Source of the DNA: CANRIN01 sp964493515 | GTDB taxonomy: Bacteria; Bacillota; Clostridia; Oscillospirales; JAAYOS01 | Assembly (NCBI GenBank): GCA_964493515.1 | Contig: CAZBNJ010000005.1 | Span: forward strand, 1 to 60,634 | DNA length: 60,634 nt | Direction: 5' to 3' | In this document: one piece after another, positions 48,628-57,123 of the stretch | How the letters are laid out: each line of letters starts with the position of its first letter | Position numbering within the stretch: position 1 is the stretch's first letter | Made by a program: the position numbers and the translations under genes | Notes under the pieces: model-generated | What the model was told of the DNA's origin: nothing | What the model saw: only the letters and a program-made list of their open reading frames with translations | Databases searched by the model: none

Positions 48628-50538
48628 ATGTTTGACATAGTAAAACTCGGTAAAAACATTTCCGCGCGCCGCAAGACGCTCGGTATGACACAGATGGAGC
48701 TTGCGGATAAGCTGGGTATCAGCTATCAGGCGGTATCCAACTGGGAGCGCGGGCAGACCGCGCCGGACATCTCCAAGCTTGGCGAGATAGCCGAGATACT
48801 CGGCTGCTCCATCGACGAGCTGCTCGGCTCGCAGCGCACCGCGGAGGTGATAAAGCAGGTCGAGGAGGCGGTCGAGGACCCGGACATCACGCCGGAGGAG
48901 CTTGCGGACGTCGCGCCGATACTCAAGCCCGAGCAGGTGGACAGGACATTCGGCTCGGTGTTCTCAAAGTTCGGCAACCTCGGTCAGGTAATTTCAAAGA
49001 AGGTGCAGGAGGCGATGAGCGGCAAGTTCTCCAGTCAGATAAACGAGGCGATCGAAGACAAGCTCGGTATGCTGCACGAGAAGCTCGACTCGATCGACCT
49101 AAACGACGTGCACGTCGAGACGCACGACATCGGCAGGGGCGGTATGTCCCTCACCGTGGTCGCAAACTCCGAAAACGAGTGGAAGGAATTTCGCGAGCTG
49201 CTCGACATAACGGTACACAACGAGCAGTCGCGCCGCGAGCTTGAGTCGCTTGCGAGGCGGTTCAGCATTGAATCGGTGCGTGACAAGCTGAAGGAGAAGC
49301 AGGTCACATACTCGGGCGAGTTCGACACGCACATCGAGGATATCGTCGATGAGATCGGGGAGGAGCTTGTCGAAGAGCGCGAGGACGAGTACATCGACCG
49401 CAGGGTCGAACGTGCGGAGCGCAAGATGGAGCGCAATGCAGAACGCGCCGAGCGACACGCGGAACGCGCAGCCGAGCGCGCCGAGCGGAATATCGAACGC
49501 AAATCGGAGCGCGCCGAGCGCAGAGCCGGACGGGTGGGGCGGTGGTTCGAGACGTTCACGAGCTCCGACGAGGACGGCGACGGACACCCGACATCCACCC
49601 TCGAAGCGCTCGCGCGACTCGCTCCCTTCCTTCCGACCGAAACGCTCAACCAAAAGCTGAGAGAGCTTGCGGAGGACGAAAACTCGGATGCCTCGGTGCT
49701 CATCGCGATAGCACCGCACGCCGATGACGACGTCGTAAGCGACGTTGCGCTCAAGCTATTCGAGCGCAGCGGAGATCTGAACGATGTGGTCGCGCTCGCA
49801 CCGTTCATGGACGATGATATCATCGACGAGCTTGCGATAAAGGCGCTCGACCGCACCGACGACTTCGCCGCCATCAGCGGGATAGCTCCGTTTATAAGCG
49901 ACGATACGCTCGCAAAGCTTGCCCGCGTCCGCTACGAAAAGACCGGCGAGATCGGCAGTCTTGCCTCGATAGCCCCGTTCCTTGACAGCGACGACCTGGG
50001 CGACATCGCAAAGCAGGCAGTGCGCGACGGCAAGTCGATAGGCAGTCTGTCGGCGATAGCTCCGTTTCTGGATGACGACGACCTGGGCGGCATCGCCCGC
50101 ACGATGGTCGAGCGCGGCGAAAAGATAGATAACCTCGCCGCGATAGCCCCGTTTATGGACGACGACGACCTGTACGACGTGGCGATGTACTCGGTAAAGA
50201 ACGGCGGCAGCGTACACGAGCTTGCGGGGATAGCTCCCTTCCTCGACGAGGAGCAGCTCGCCGAGATAGCAATGAACGCGCTCGACTCGGGCGCAGACTT
50301 CTCCGACCTCCAGCCGATAATGCCCTTCCTCGGAGGGCTCAACGAGAAGCTGTGGAGACACGCGCCCCCTGTCCCGCCAACGCCGGAAAAGCCCGCCAAG
50401 CAGTCGAACGAGGAGCTTATCCAGTCGCTCGTCACCCTGCTTGAGTCGAGCGGCGAGGCTGCGATAAATCCTCTGCGGAACGTGGTCGACCCGATAGTGC
50501 TCGGTGAGGCGATACGCCGCTGGGAGCAGAAAAAATAA
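48628..50538 (+). CDS. XRE-type HTH protein with exact 29-residue repeats
   Basis: A 636-residue protein. Residues 6-64 are a Cro/C1 helix-turn-helix (ISARRKTLGMTQMELADKLG, YQAVSNWERGQT). A middle part (70-230) has no recognised motif. Residues 235-303 form a long, highly charged helix built of ERAER-like units. From 331 to 570 nine repeats run, with the key IAPFLDDDDL motif at 361, 390, 419, 448, 477, 506, 535 and 564, a perfect 29-residue period after the first. The repeats look like short helical solenoid units with acidic loops. I know of no named family with this layout. AAAGGAGG precedes the ATG. Confidence 0.82.
   Translation: MFDIVKLGKNISARRKTLGMTQMELADKLGISYQAVSNWERGQTAPDISKLGEIAEILGCSIDELLGSQRTAEVIKQVEEAVEDPDITPEELADVAPILKPEQVDRTFGSVFSKFGNLGQVISKKVQEAMSGKFSSQINEAIEDKLGMLHEKLDSIDLNDVHVETHDIGRGGMSLTVVANSENEWKEFRELLDITVHNEQSRRELESLARRFSIESVRDKLKEKQVTYSGEFDTHIEDIVDEIGEELVEEREDEYIDRRVERAERKMERNAERAERHAERAAERAERNIERKSERAERRAGRVGRWFETFTSSDEDGDGHPTSTLEALARLAPFLPTETLNQKLRELAEDENSDASVLIAIAPHADDDVVSDVALKLFERSGDLNDVVALAPFMDDDIIDELAIKALDRTDDFAAISGIAPFISDDTLAKLARVRYEKTGEIGSLASIAPFLDSDDLGDIAKQAVRDGKSIGSLSAIAPFLDDDDLGGIARTMVERGEKIDNLAAIAPFMDDDDLYDVAMYSVKNGGSVHELAGIAPFLDEEQLAEIAMNALDSGADFSDLQPIMPFLGGLNEKLWRHAPPVPPTPEKPAKQSNEELIQSLVTLLESSGEAAINPLRNVVDPIVLGEAIRRWEQKK
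49717..50345 (+). repeat. Array of 87-bp coding repeats
   Basis: Tandem units of 29 codons within the HTH-repeat gene. The protein consensus is roughly x-I-x-x-L-x-x-I-A-P-F-L-D-D-D-D-L-x-x-I-A. The spacing between the IAP codons is constant at 87 bases for seven successive steps. Confidence 0.85.
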
Positions 50539-50548
50539 AAAGGTAATA

Positions 50549-50588
50549 AATCGGCTTCGGAGATTTTCTTCTCCTAAGCCGATTTTTG
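50549..50588. terminator. Bidirectional terminator after the HTH-repeat gene
   Basis: AAATCGGCTT-GGAG and CTCC-AAGCCGATTT arms, T's on both strands. Confidence 0.88.
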
Positions 50589-50598
50589 TCGCCCGATA

Positions 50599-51696
50599 TC
50601 ACTCGACGAAGAACGCGTCGTATACCTCTCGAACATCCACCTTGCCGAACGCGTCGGTCTTTTCCACCGCAAGCCCGTCCCGCACCGGGTCGAGTATCTC
50701 GCGGAACAGCCCAAGCCCATATTCCTCTTTTATCTCGTTAAAGTTTTCGGTCAGATAGGATGTGTCCAGCTCCTCGCGAAGTATCAGGACATACGCGCCG
50801 TCGATGTCCACTATCCCGCTTATCTCGCCCGGCGCAAGCGACTGTGCCGCCGCGACGTACACGTCGGGCATGGTGCTTAGCTCAAAGGTTATCTTCTCGC
50901 CGAGCAGCTCGTCGTCGCTGTTATCGTCCGCGAGCTTCGCAAAGTCGGCGCCGCCGTCGAGCTGCGACTTCAAAGCCGCCGTCTCGTCGTACACGCGCTG
51001 CGTCTCCTCTTCGGAGAGATAGTTCCCGTCGTCGTCTATCGCCACCTTCAGGATGTGTCGCGTGGTCAGATAATTCTCGCCGAAGTACGCCGCAGCCGCG
51101 TCGTCGGATATCTCGCGCTCGCCGCCGTCGCCGAATATGTTGTTGTACACGACATAGTACAGCTCGGGCACATATATCAGATACTCGTACAGCTCGCGGG
51201 TCATGCCGATCTCGGCAAGCTGCGCGGCAAACTCGTCATCGCCGCCCGCGCTCTCGACATATCCCGCTATCTCCTCCTCAAGCTCGGACATTCGCGCGTC
51301 GTCTATCTCGTAGCCGTTGTCGCGCGCGTACTTCACCACCGCGCGGAACAGCTTGCAGGTGTCTATCGCCTCGTCGACGAAAAACTCGCGCGCGGGCTTG
51401 CCGTCTATCTCCTCGTCCCAGTCGACCGCGTACTCGCCGTAGTATTCATAGGCGTTCATAAGCGACGCCATCTGGTAGCGCATCTCGCCCAGGGATACCG
51501 CGTCGCCGTCGACGTACATCACCGTCTCGGTAAGCTCGGCCATGCCGTATGCCGGCGCGATCGTTGTGCTCTGCGACGGCGCATCCGACTCGGACGGAGC
51601 CGCCGAGCCGTCTATCGGCTTGCCCTCGTCCACCGAACAGCCAAACAGCGAAAGCGTGAGTATCAGCGCAAGCAGAAGTGCCGCAAATCTCTTCAA
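50599..51696 (-). CDS. SurA/PrsA-like peptidyl-prolyl isomerase lipoprotein
   Basis: A 365-residue extracellular lipoprotein. The start is TTG 51696, eight bases after GGAGGT, and the lipobox LFGC modifies Cys20. A serine-rich spacer is followed by a SurA_N-like helical segment (about 60-200) and a parvulin-type domain (about 210-310: TRHILKVAIDDDGNYLSEEE, FAKLADDNSDDE, VDIDGAYVLILREE). Proteins of this kind help fold secreted proteins outside the membrane. A typical parvulin His and Cys/Asp set is partly present. It has its own promoter, so it is not necessarily part of the germination operon upstream. Confidence 0.87.
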   Translation of the reverse strand: MKRFAALLLALILTLSLFGCSVDEGKPIDGSAAPSESDAPSQSTTIAPAYGMAELTETVMYVDGDAVSLGEMRYQMASLMNAYEYYGEYAVDWDEEIDGKPAREFFVDEAIDTCKLFRAVVKYARDNGYEIDDARMSELEEEIAGYVESAGGDDEFAAQLAEIGMTRELYEYLIYVPELYYVVYNNIFGDGGEREISDDAAAAYFGENYLTTRHILKVAIDDDGNYLSEEETQRVYDETAALKSQLDGGADFAKLADDNSDDELLGEKITFELSTMPDVYVAAAQSLAPGEISGIVDIDGAYVLILREELDTSYLTENFNEIKEEYGLGLFREILDPVRDGLAVEKTDAFGKVDVREVYDAFFVE

Positions 51697-51735
51697 GGCA
51701 GTGTACCTCCAGGTGAAAAATGTACCGCTGCCGTT

Positions 51736-51764
51736 ATTGTACCACGCTTTGACCGTCGGCGCAA
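51736..51764 (-). promoter_or_regulatory. Promoter of the parvulin lipoprotein gene
   Basis: On minus, TTGCGC (51759-51764), 17 bases, TACAAT (51736-51741). Confidence 0.78.
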
Positions 51765-51780
51765 GCGCGCTTTTGCGGCG

Positions 51781-52854
51781 CTATCCCTTCTTTTTCATCA
51801 GCGACGCCACTCCGAGCACCAGCGTCACCGCCGCAAACGCTATCGCGTATCCCATCGCAAACGACGTCTCCGCCGCCTTCAGCTCTACCTGGCTTGGCAG
51901 CAGGACGAGCGCCGCGGTCACTCCCACCGCCGCTATGACGAATGCGGGGCTTTTCCTGCCCCCGATGTCCGGACAGAACCGCTCGACCGCGCCGACAATG
52001 AGCGTAAGCTCCACCGTCACGCGGAGTATCGCGGTCGCGACGGCGGGTATCATCAGCAGCGCCTCCATGCGTTCGAGCACGCCGCTGAGTCCGCTTATCC
52101 GCAGCGCGTGATAGGTCGGAAAGTTGAAGATGTCCAGCATCTCCGCCCCGAGCAGCGCCACGTTGAAAAGCATCACCACCGCCAGCAGCGCGCCCCCGAT
52201 GGCAAGTCCCGCCATGAGCGGCGCCGCGCGTCGTTTTTCGTCCTTCCCAAACGGAAACACCGTTGCCGCAAGCAGCAGGACGCTTCCCGCGCACTCGGCG
52301 AAAAGCCCGACAGCTCCGCCGAATATGCCATCCGCGTCGGCGGCAAGCCCGTCGGACACCGCGCGCGGGTCGAAGTCGCCCACCGTGGCGGCAAGGCATA
52401 TCACAAGCGACACGCCCGCCACCAGCGCCGCAAGCTCTGTCCATCGTCCGACGGTGCTCCGCCCGCAGGACGCGCACCACGCGGCGGTCGCGGCGAGCGA
52501 TATGGCTATCAGCCATCGCGGCGTCTCGGTTATCAGGTTCGCGCCGACAAACTGCGTTATCACCGCCAGGTCGCGCACGAGCATACCCAGCGCCAGCACG
52601 CCGAGCACCGCCGCGACCGCGCCTCCGCCGAAGCCTCCGAGCACGTCGCTTGCCGAGCCGAAGAAATCGCGCTGCGGCGCTCGCGAGCCGACAAGTCCGA
52701 GCACCGCGCACACGAGCACGCCCGCGGCGGTCGCTATCAGCATCGACACCCAGCCCGCGCCCGCCGAACCCCTCGGTGCGCCGCCGAGCAGCGCGCCTCC
52801 GGTCACAAACATCGCCGCCGCAAGTCCTCTCGCTCGCGGACTGACATGACGCAT
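51781..52854 (-). CDS. gerB: GerB-type spore germination permease
   Basis: A 357-residue membrane protein with about ten hydrophobic helices, related to amino-acid permeases (LeuT fold) and the ligand-binding B subunit of GerA-type receptors. Typical pieces include LAAAMFVTGGALLGG early and FNFPTYHALRISGLSGVLERMEALLMIPAVATAILR. It is unusually rich in Ala and Gly. ATG 52854 follows GGGAGGT; the frame is open upstream. It is the last gene of the gerA-gerC-gerB series. Confidence 0.88.
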   Translation of the reverse strand: MRHVSPRARGLAAAMFVTGGALLGGAPRGSAGAGWVSMLIATAAGVLVCAVLGLVGSRAPQRDFFGSASDVLGGFGGGAVAAVLGVLALGMLVRDLAVITQFVGANLITETPRWLIAISLAATAAWCASCGRSTVGRWTELAALVAGVSLVICLAATVGDFDPRAVSDGLAADADGIFGGAVGLFAECAGSVLLLAATVFPFGKDEKRRAAPLMAGLAIGGALLAVVMLFNVALLGAEMLDIFNFPTYHALRISGLSGVLERMEALLMIPAVATAILRVTVELTLIVGAVERFCPDIGGRKSPAFVIAAVGVTAALVLLPSQVELKAAETSFAMGYAIAFAAVTLVLGVASLMKKKG

Positions 52855-52867
52855 ACGCCTTACCTCC

Positions 52868-53968
52868 CTATCCAAGCGGCGACCGCGCGATAAGCCCGGT
52901 GTTCGCAAGCTCTATTTCGATGCTGACCTCGACCTTGCAGCCGAGCGCCGTCTCATTTGCCGCGTCCGCTCCGACCAGCGGCCGCAACGCCGACGTCATG
53001 TCCACCGCGTCCGCGCCAAGCTCCCGCGCCGCGTCTATCGCGTCGGCTATCCGCACCGCGAGCAGCTCCGCGGCGGCATCGAGCATCCTTTGTATCTCCC
53101 GCTCCTCGGCGTGCTCCGCGTCCGCGTCGTAGTATTTTATCGTGCAGTCCCCGTCAAGCGCAAAGGTCACCACCGCGTCCCCCTCGTCGCTTATCTCGGC
53201 GGACATCCGCGAGTTCAGCTCGTCCAGCTCCAGCCCGTAATCGCCCGAGTCGCTTCGCACAAGCTCATAGCTGTCGCCCGCGCCGATGAGCAGCAACAGG
53301 TCGCGCGCGTGACGATCGCTCATAAACCCGGCGAGCTTGCCGCCCACCATCACCGCGCCGCCGTCCACCACCGCGTACTCGCGCTCCTCGTCCTGCGCAG
53401 CAAGCGAAAATGCCGGCAGCAGCGCCGCGCCCGAGCTCTCGATGGCCTCCACCGTCCGATGCGCGCTCGAACCCGCGCCGCGCGCCGAAAATCCGCTCGT
53501 TCTCACCGCCGACGCAAGTGCGCTGCCCACGGCATACGAGCCGCTGTGCTCTCCCGAAAGTATCGTCTTTGCGTCCTCCTCGCCGCTCACGCCGATGACC
53601 ACCGTCAGCCGCAGGTCGCCCGCGCGCAGCACCCAGTCGACTATCGGTGCGAACGCCGACTTTGCCGCGTCACTGCTCAGCACCAACGCCTGCGCGTGGC
53701 CCCAGTAGAGCGCCGCGCCGCACAGCGTCTTCAGCTTCTGCTCCGCCAGATCGAGCGACGGCGCGGTCGCGGCGAACATCTGCGTCTCGATAGGCTCGTC
53801 CAGCGACGAACCCTCGGTCTTTACCACCTCAATGGTCAGCTCGTAGCCGTCGTCCTTTGTCCAGTCTATCGCCGCGCCGGTGATTATCGCCATGCGGTCG
53901 GGGTCGACATAGTCGCATCCGCCGAGCAGCATCGCCGCGACGAGCGCTACCGCAAGCAATCGTTTCAC
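52868..53968 (-). CDS. gerC: GerC-type spore germination lipoprotein
   Basis: A 366-residue lipoprotein subunit of a GerA-type germinant receptor. The lipobox LLGGC (Cys18) follows a short signal peptide. The Ger(x)C N-terminal domain shows DRMAIITGAAIDWTKDDGYELTIEVVKTEG and LTVVIGVSGEEDAKTIL. The C-terminal domain shows VDMTSALRPLVG and a final VSIEIELANTGLI strand. GTG 53968 overlaps the gerA stop. Confidence 0.9.
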   Translation of the reverse strand: MKRLLAVALVAAMLLGGCDYVDPDRMAIITGAAIDWTKDDGYELTIEVVKTEGSSLDEPIETQMFAATAPSLDLAEQKLKTLCGAALYWGHAQALVLSSDAAKSAFAPIVDWVLRAGDLRLTVVIGVSGEEDAKTILSGEHSGSYAVGSALASAVRTSGFSARGAGSSAHRTVEAIESSGAALLPAFSLAAQDEEREYAVVDGGAVMVGGKLAGFMSDRHARDLLLLIGAGDSYELVRSDSGDYGLELDELNSRMSAEISDEGDAVVTFALDGDCTIKYYDADAEHAEEREIQRMLDAAAELLAVRIADAIDAARELGADAVDMTSALRPLVGADAANETALGCKVEVSIEIELANTGLIARSPLG

Positions 53969-55470
53969 GACGGCTTTCCCCCTCTCTTGGGAAACAGCGG
54001 ACGCTGCTTCATCCTCCGCCACGGCGCGCGTATCAGGCTGTCCCGAAGCTCGCGCATCGAGTAGGGCACGGCGAAATCGGTATACGGCGCGCCGAAGCTC
54101 CGCATCGACGACAGGTGTATCCCAAGCAGAGCAAGCCCGAGCGCGTAGCCGTACAGCCCGAGCGCGCCGCTCAGCAGCAGCAGTCCCAGCGTGACGATGA
54201 ACACCGGGCTTCGCAGATTCGGAAGCATCATGTTTGTCACCGCCCACACCGCGACAACTATCACCACCGGCGCGCTGACGAGCTTCGCGTCCACCGCCGC
54301 CTGTCCGAGTATCAGACCGCCGACTATCGACAGCGACTGCCCGATAGCGGGCGGCGCGCGAAGTCCCGCCTCCTGGAGTATCTCAAGCGCCATGAGCATC
54401 AGCGTCAGCTCGGCAACGGTGGGTATAAGCACCCCCTGACGCGCACGCGCCGCGCTTATCAGCATGGTCGTCGGCAGCAGCTCGGGGTGAAAGTTCAGTA
54501 TCGCGGTATACAGCGCGGGCGCACTGACCGCTATGAAAAAACCTACATATCGCAGTATCCGCGACACCGACGCTCCCCAAAAGCTGCGGTAGTAGTCGTT
54601 CTGGCTCTGGAAGTATTCCACGAGCAGATGCGGCAGGGTCAGCACCGTCGGGCTTCCGTCCACCACCAGCGCCGCGCGTCCCTCCAGCAGCCGTGCCGCC
54701 ACGATGTCCGGCCGCTCGGTCGCGCCGATGGTACGAAACGGCGACGCGGGCGAGTCGCATATCACCTCGGCGATGTAGTTCGAGTCGAGTATGCCGTTCA
54801 TCTCGACCGTGTCCAGCCGCGCGTTCAGCTCATCGATAAGCCCGTCCTCGCAGAGTCCCTCGATATAGCACACGACCACGTTGGTGCGCGTGACCGTGCC
54901 TATCTTGCGGAATTTGAACTTGAGCGAGGGATTTCGCAGCTTGCGCCGTATCAGCGACAGGTTCGGCATGAACGCCTCGCTGAACGCCTCCTGCGGCCCC
55001 TTTATGCCCTTTTCGTTCTCGCTTTCGCCTATTCCGCGCCGCTCGAATCCCTTGGTCGAAAGTATCAGCGCCTCGTCGCTGCCGTCGCGGAAGAGCACCG
55101 TGTCCCCGTACAGCAGCGTGTCGAACACCTCGACAGGGTCGCGGGTGCGCTTGACATCGTTTATGCTCAGTATCTCGTCGGCGAGCGTGTCCACGTCGGG
55201 CGACGTTTGCCGCCTGCCGCACGCGTCCTCCACCCGTCCGACGATGTAGTCGTTCACTATCTGGTCGTTTATCATGCCGTCGACAAGCAGTATCAGAAAC
55301 TCCCTGTTCGGCCCGAAGCGGCGAAAGATTATCGTGTTGTCCCCGTCGAAAACGCTTTTGAGCGTCGCCTCGGTCTCGTTAAGCGACGTCGAAAACGCTA
55401 TGTCGTCGTACCGCTTCGGCACTCCCTCGGGACGCGCCGCGTGGGTGCGTTTCGCGCGCGAAAAAAACAT
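53965..55470 (-). CDS. gerA: GerA-type spore germination protein
   Basis: A 501-residue A subunit. A soluble N-terminal half (about 1-280: FIVLVDGMINDQIVNDYIVGRV-like segment, VVCYIEGLCEDGLIDELNARLDTVEMNGILDSNYI) precedes five or six helices. The conserved junction FRTIGATERPDIVAARLLEGRAALVVDGSPTVLTLPHL is characteristic. A dispensable C-terminal tail is basic. AAAGGAGGT precedes the ATG. The gene shows that the lineage makes, or has recently made, endospores. Confidence 0.94.
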   Translation of the reverse strand: MFFSRAKRTHAARPEGVPKRYDDIAFSTSLNETEATLKSVFDGDNTIIFRRFGPNREFLILLVDGMINDQIVNDYIVGRVEDACGRRQTSPDVDTLADEILSINDVKRTRDPVEVFDTLLYGDTVLFRDGSDEALILSTKGFERRGIGESENEKGIKGPQEAFSEAFMPNLSLIRRKLRNPSLKFKFRKIGTVTRTNVVVCYIEGLCEDGLIDELNARLDTVEMNGILDSNYIAEVICDSPASPFRTIGATERPDIVAARLLEGRAALVVDGSPTVLTLPHLLVEYFQSQNDYYRSFWGASVSRILRYVGFFIAVSAPALYTAILNFHPELLPTTMLISAARARQGVLIPTVAELTLMLMALEILQEAGLRAPPAIGQSLSIVGGLILGQAAVDAKLVSAPVVIVVAVWAVTNMMLPNLRSPVFIVTLGLLLLSGALGLYGYALGLALLGIHLSSMRSFGAPYTDFAVPYSMRELRDSLIRAPWRRMKQRPLFPKRGGKPS

Positions 55471-55523
55471 GGCGATACCTCCTTTGCAGAGTTACCGCCA
55501 TAGTTTTTGTCAAAACTTGAAAA

Positions 55524-56282
55524 TTATTCCGCCGCGCGCTTTGCCGTATGCTTCGGATGGCATATCGCGAAGCACTCGCCCGCCGCAAACACCACCGCTG
55601 CCGCAAACATCGCCGCAAGCTGCCAGTCGCCGTCGGTCGCGGAGGTCACGGCCGCCGTCACGCCGAGTATCGCGCACACGCCGCTCGCCGCCAGCTTGAA
55701 CCGCGCCTTTGTCACGCCGTATGCCGCGCTCGCGGCGCAGTAGCAGGTCGCGGTAAACGCCGCCGCCGCCAGCACCGTGTATCCGTATCGCTCGATGACC
55801 GCGCTGCCGGCGTTTTCCACATACAGCGTCAGCAGCAGGAAGCATCCGCAGAACACCGGCACTATCGCCGACGCGCCGCCCCGCGCCTTTACCGCAAGCA
55901 CCATTCCCGCGCCTGCGACTATCTCAAACGCCGCGAGCACCATGCGCACCGTGTCCCCCATGTGCGAAGCTATTCCGTATCCGCCCGCCGCCGCGAGCAG
56001 GAATCCCGCGACCACCGACGAGAGCTTGCCGGCACCGTCGACAAACGCCTCGTATTCAAGCTCGATATCCTTTGCCATCGACGCGAGCAGCGCGACAAGC
56101 AGGCAGCCCGCCGCGGTGACGAATCTCATCGCCGTGACCGCGCCCACGCCCGACTTCAGCACCTCGGTCTCGTTGAGCAGCTCAAACGCGCTCGACAGCT
56201 CCGAAAGCCGCAGGACACACGCCGCTATCGCAAATATCAGCACAACTATCGGATATACTCCACAAATCATCCGCTTATTCAA
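55524..56282 (-). CDS. Multi-pass membrane protein upstream of the germination genes
   Basis: A 252-residue, very hydrophobic protein with seven or eight predicted helices (for example VVLIFAIAACVLRL and ATCYCAASAAYGV). I recognise no family. It is 53 bases upstream of gerA in the same direction and follows the operon promoter, so it may be a fourth germination or spore-membrane protein. The start is uncertain: TTG 56282 follows an AAAGG at moderate distance, and ATG 56270 lies four codons in. Confidence 0.7.
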   Translation of the reverse strand: MNKRMICGVYPIVVLIFAIAACVLRLSELSSAFELLNETEVLKSGVGAVTAMRFVTAAGCLLVALLASMAKDIELEYEAFVDGAGKLSSVVAGFLLAAAGGYGIASHMGDTVRMVLAAFEIVAGAGMVLAVKARGGASAIVPVFCGCFLLLTLYVENAGSAVIERYGYTVLAAAAFTATCYCAASAAYGVTKARFKLAASGVCAILGVTAAVTSATDGDWQLAAMFAAAVVFAAGECFAICHPKHTAKRAAE

Positions 56283-56353
56283 AGAAAATCATAACCTTTC
56301 ACCGCAATATCCGAAGGGCATCCGCTCCTCCGACGCGTTCACATTTGTGTATT

Positions 56354-56382
56354 ATTGTACCACAGACGTGCCCGCAAGTCAA
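56354..56382 (-). promoter_or_regulatory. Sigma-A-like promoter of the germination operon
   Basis: On minus, TTGACT (56377-56382), 17 bases, TACAAT (56354-56359). Germination receptor operons are normally under sigma-G, so a housekeeping-type promoter here is unexpected. CACATTTGTG at 56340-56349 is a short palindrome at the start point. Confidence 0.6.
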
Positions 56383-56398
56383 AAATTTTCAAAAATTT

Positions 56399-56435
56399 CA
56401 AACAACTGTTTGCAATTCGCTCGAACATGTGTTAT
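56399..56435. promoter_or_regulatory. lexA operator: Two LexA-type boxes in the lexA promoter
   Basis: CGAACATGTGTTAT at 56422-56435 matches the Gram-positive box CGAAC-N4-GTTYG and fills the spacer. CAAACAACTGTTTG at 56399-56412 is a second, weaker dyad overlapping the -35 box. They imply autorepression. Confidence 0.8.
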
Positions 56436-56438
56436 ACT
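56410..56438 (+). promoter_or_regulatory. Promoter of lexA
   Basis: TTGCAA (56410-56415), 17 bases, TATACT (56433-56438). Confidence 0.82.
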
Positions 56439-56467
56439 ATTCGTAGAAAATGTTTCGGAGGTGTACT

Positions 56468-57061
56468 ATGCGCTCCATAACCGCAAAACAGAAGCAGGTC
56501 TACGATTTCATCGTATCCTTCACCGCCGACCACGGCTACCCGCCCGCCATCCGCGAGATATGCGCCGCGGTGGGGCTGAAAAGCCCGTCGAGCGTGCACG
56601 CCCACATAAAGTCGCTTCAGGAGCTCGGCTACATCCAAAAGGACGACCGCAAGACCCGCGCGCTCGTCACCGCCGATTCGTCCAGCCACAACGGCAAGAT
56701 TCCGGTGCTCGGCAGGGTCACCGCGGGACAGCCGATACTCGCGGTGCAGGAGGTCGAGGACTACATCCCCTACGAGCCGCAGAGCGGTTCGGAGAGCGAC
56801 TTTTTCGCGCTGCGCGTGCAGGGAGACAGCATGATAAACGCGGGCATCCTCGACGGCGACTTTGTCGTCGTGCGCCGCCAGCAGAGCGCGATGAGCGGCG
56901 AGATAGTCGTCGGAATGATAGAGGACCAGGCGACTGTCAAGCGCTTGAAGCTGGACGGCACCGACGTCTGGCTGATGCCCGAAAATCCCGATTACGAGCC
57001 GATATACGCCACCGGCTGCACCATTCTCGGCGTGGTCAAGGCGCTTCTCCGCAACTATTAA
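56468..57061 (+). CDS. lexA: SOS repressor LexA
   Basis: A 197-residue repressor that cleaves itself when RecA is activated. The N-terminal winged helix has ITAKQKQVYDFIVSFTADHGYPPAIREICAAVGLKSPSSVHAHI. The protease half has the cleavage site A-G in GRVTAGQPI, catalytic Ser in GDSMINAGI and Lys in DQATVKRL. ATG 56468 follows CGGAGGTG. Confidence 0.97.
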   Translation: MRSITAKQKQVYDFIVSFTADHGYPPAIREICAAVGLKSPSSVHAHIKSLQELGYIQKDDRKTRALVTADSSSHNGKIPVLGRVTAGQPILAVQEVEDYIPYEPQSGSESDFFALRVQGDSMINAGILDGDFVVVRRQQSAMSGEIVVGMIEDQATVKRLKLDGTDVWLMPENPDYEPIYATGCTILGVVKALLRNY

Positions 57062-57123
57062 GTAACCTCCGCCGCGTCCGCCGAATATACTGCCCAAAGT
57101 ACACTTTTTGGAGGGCGGTCACG

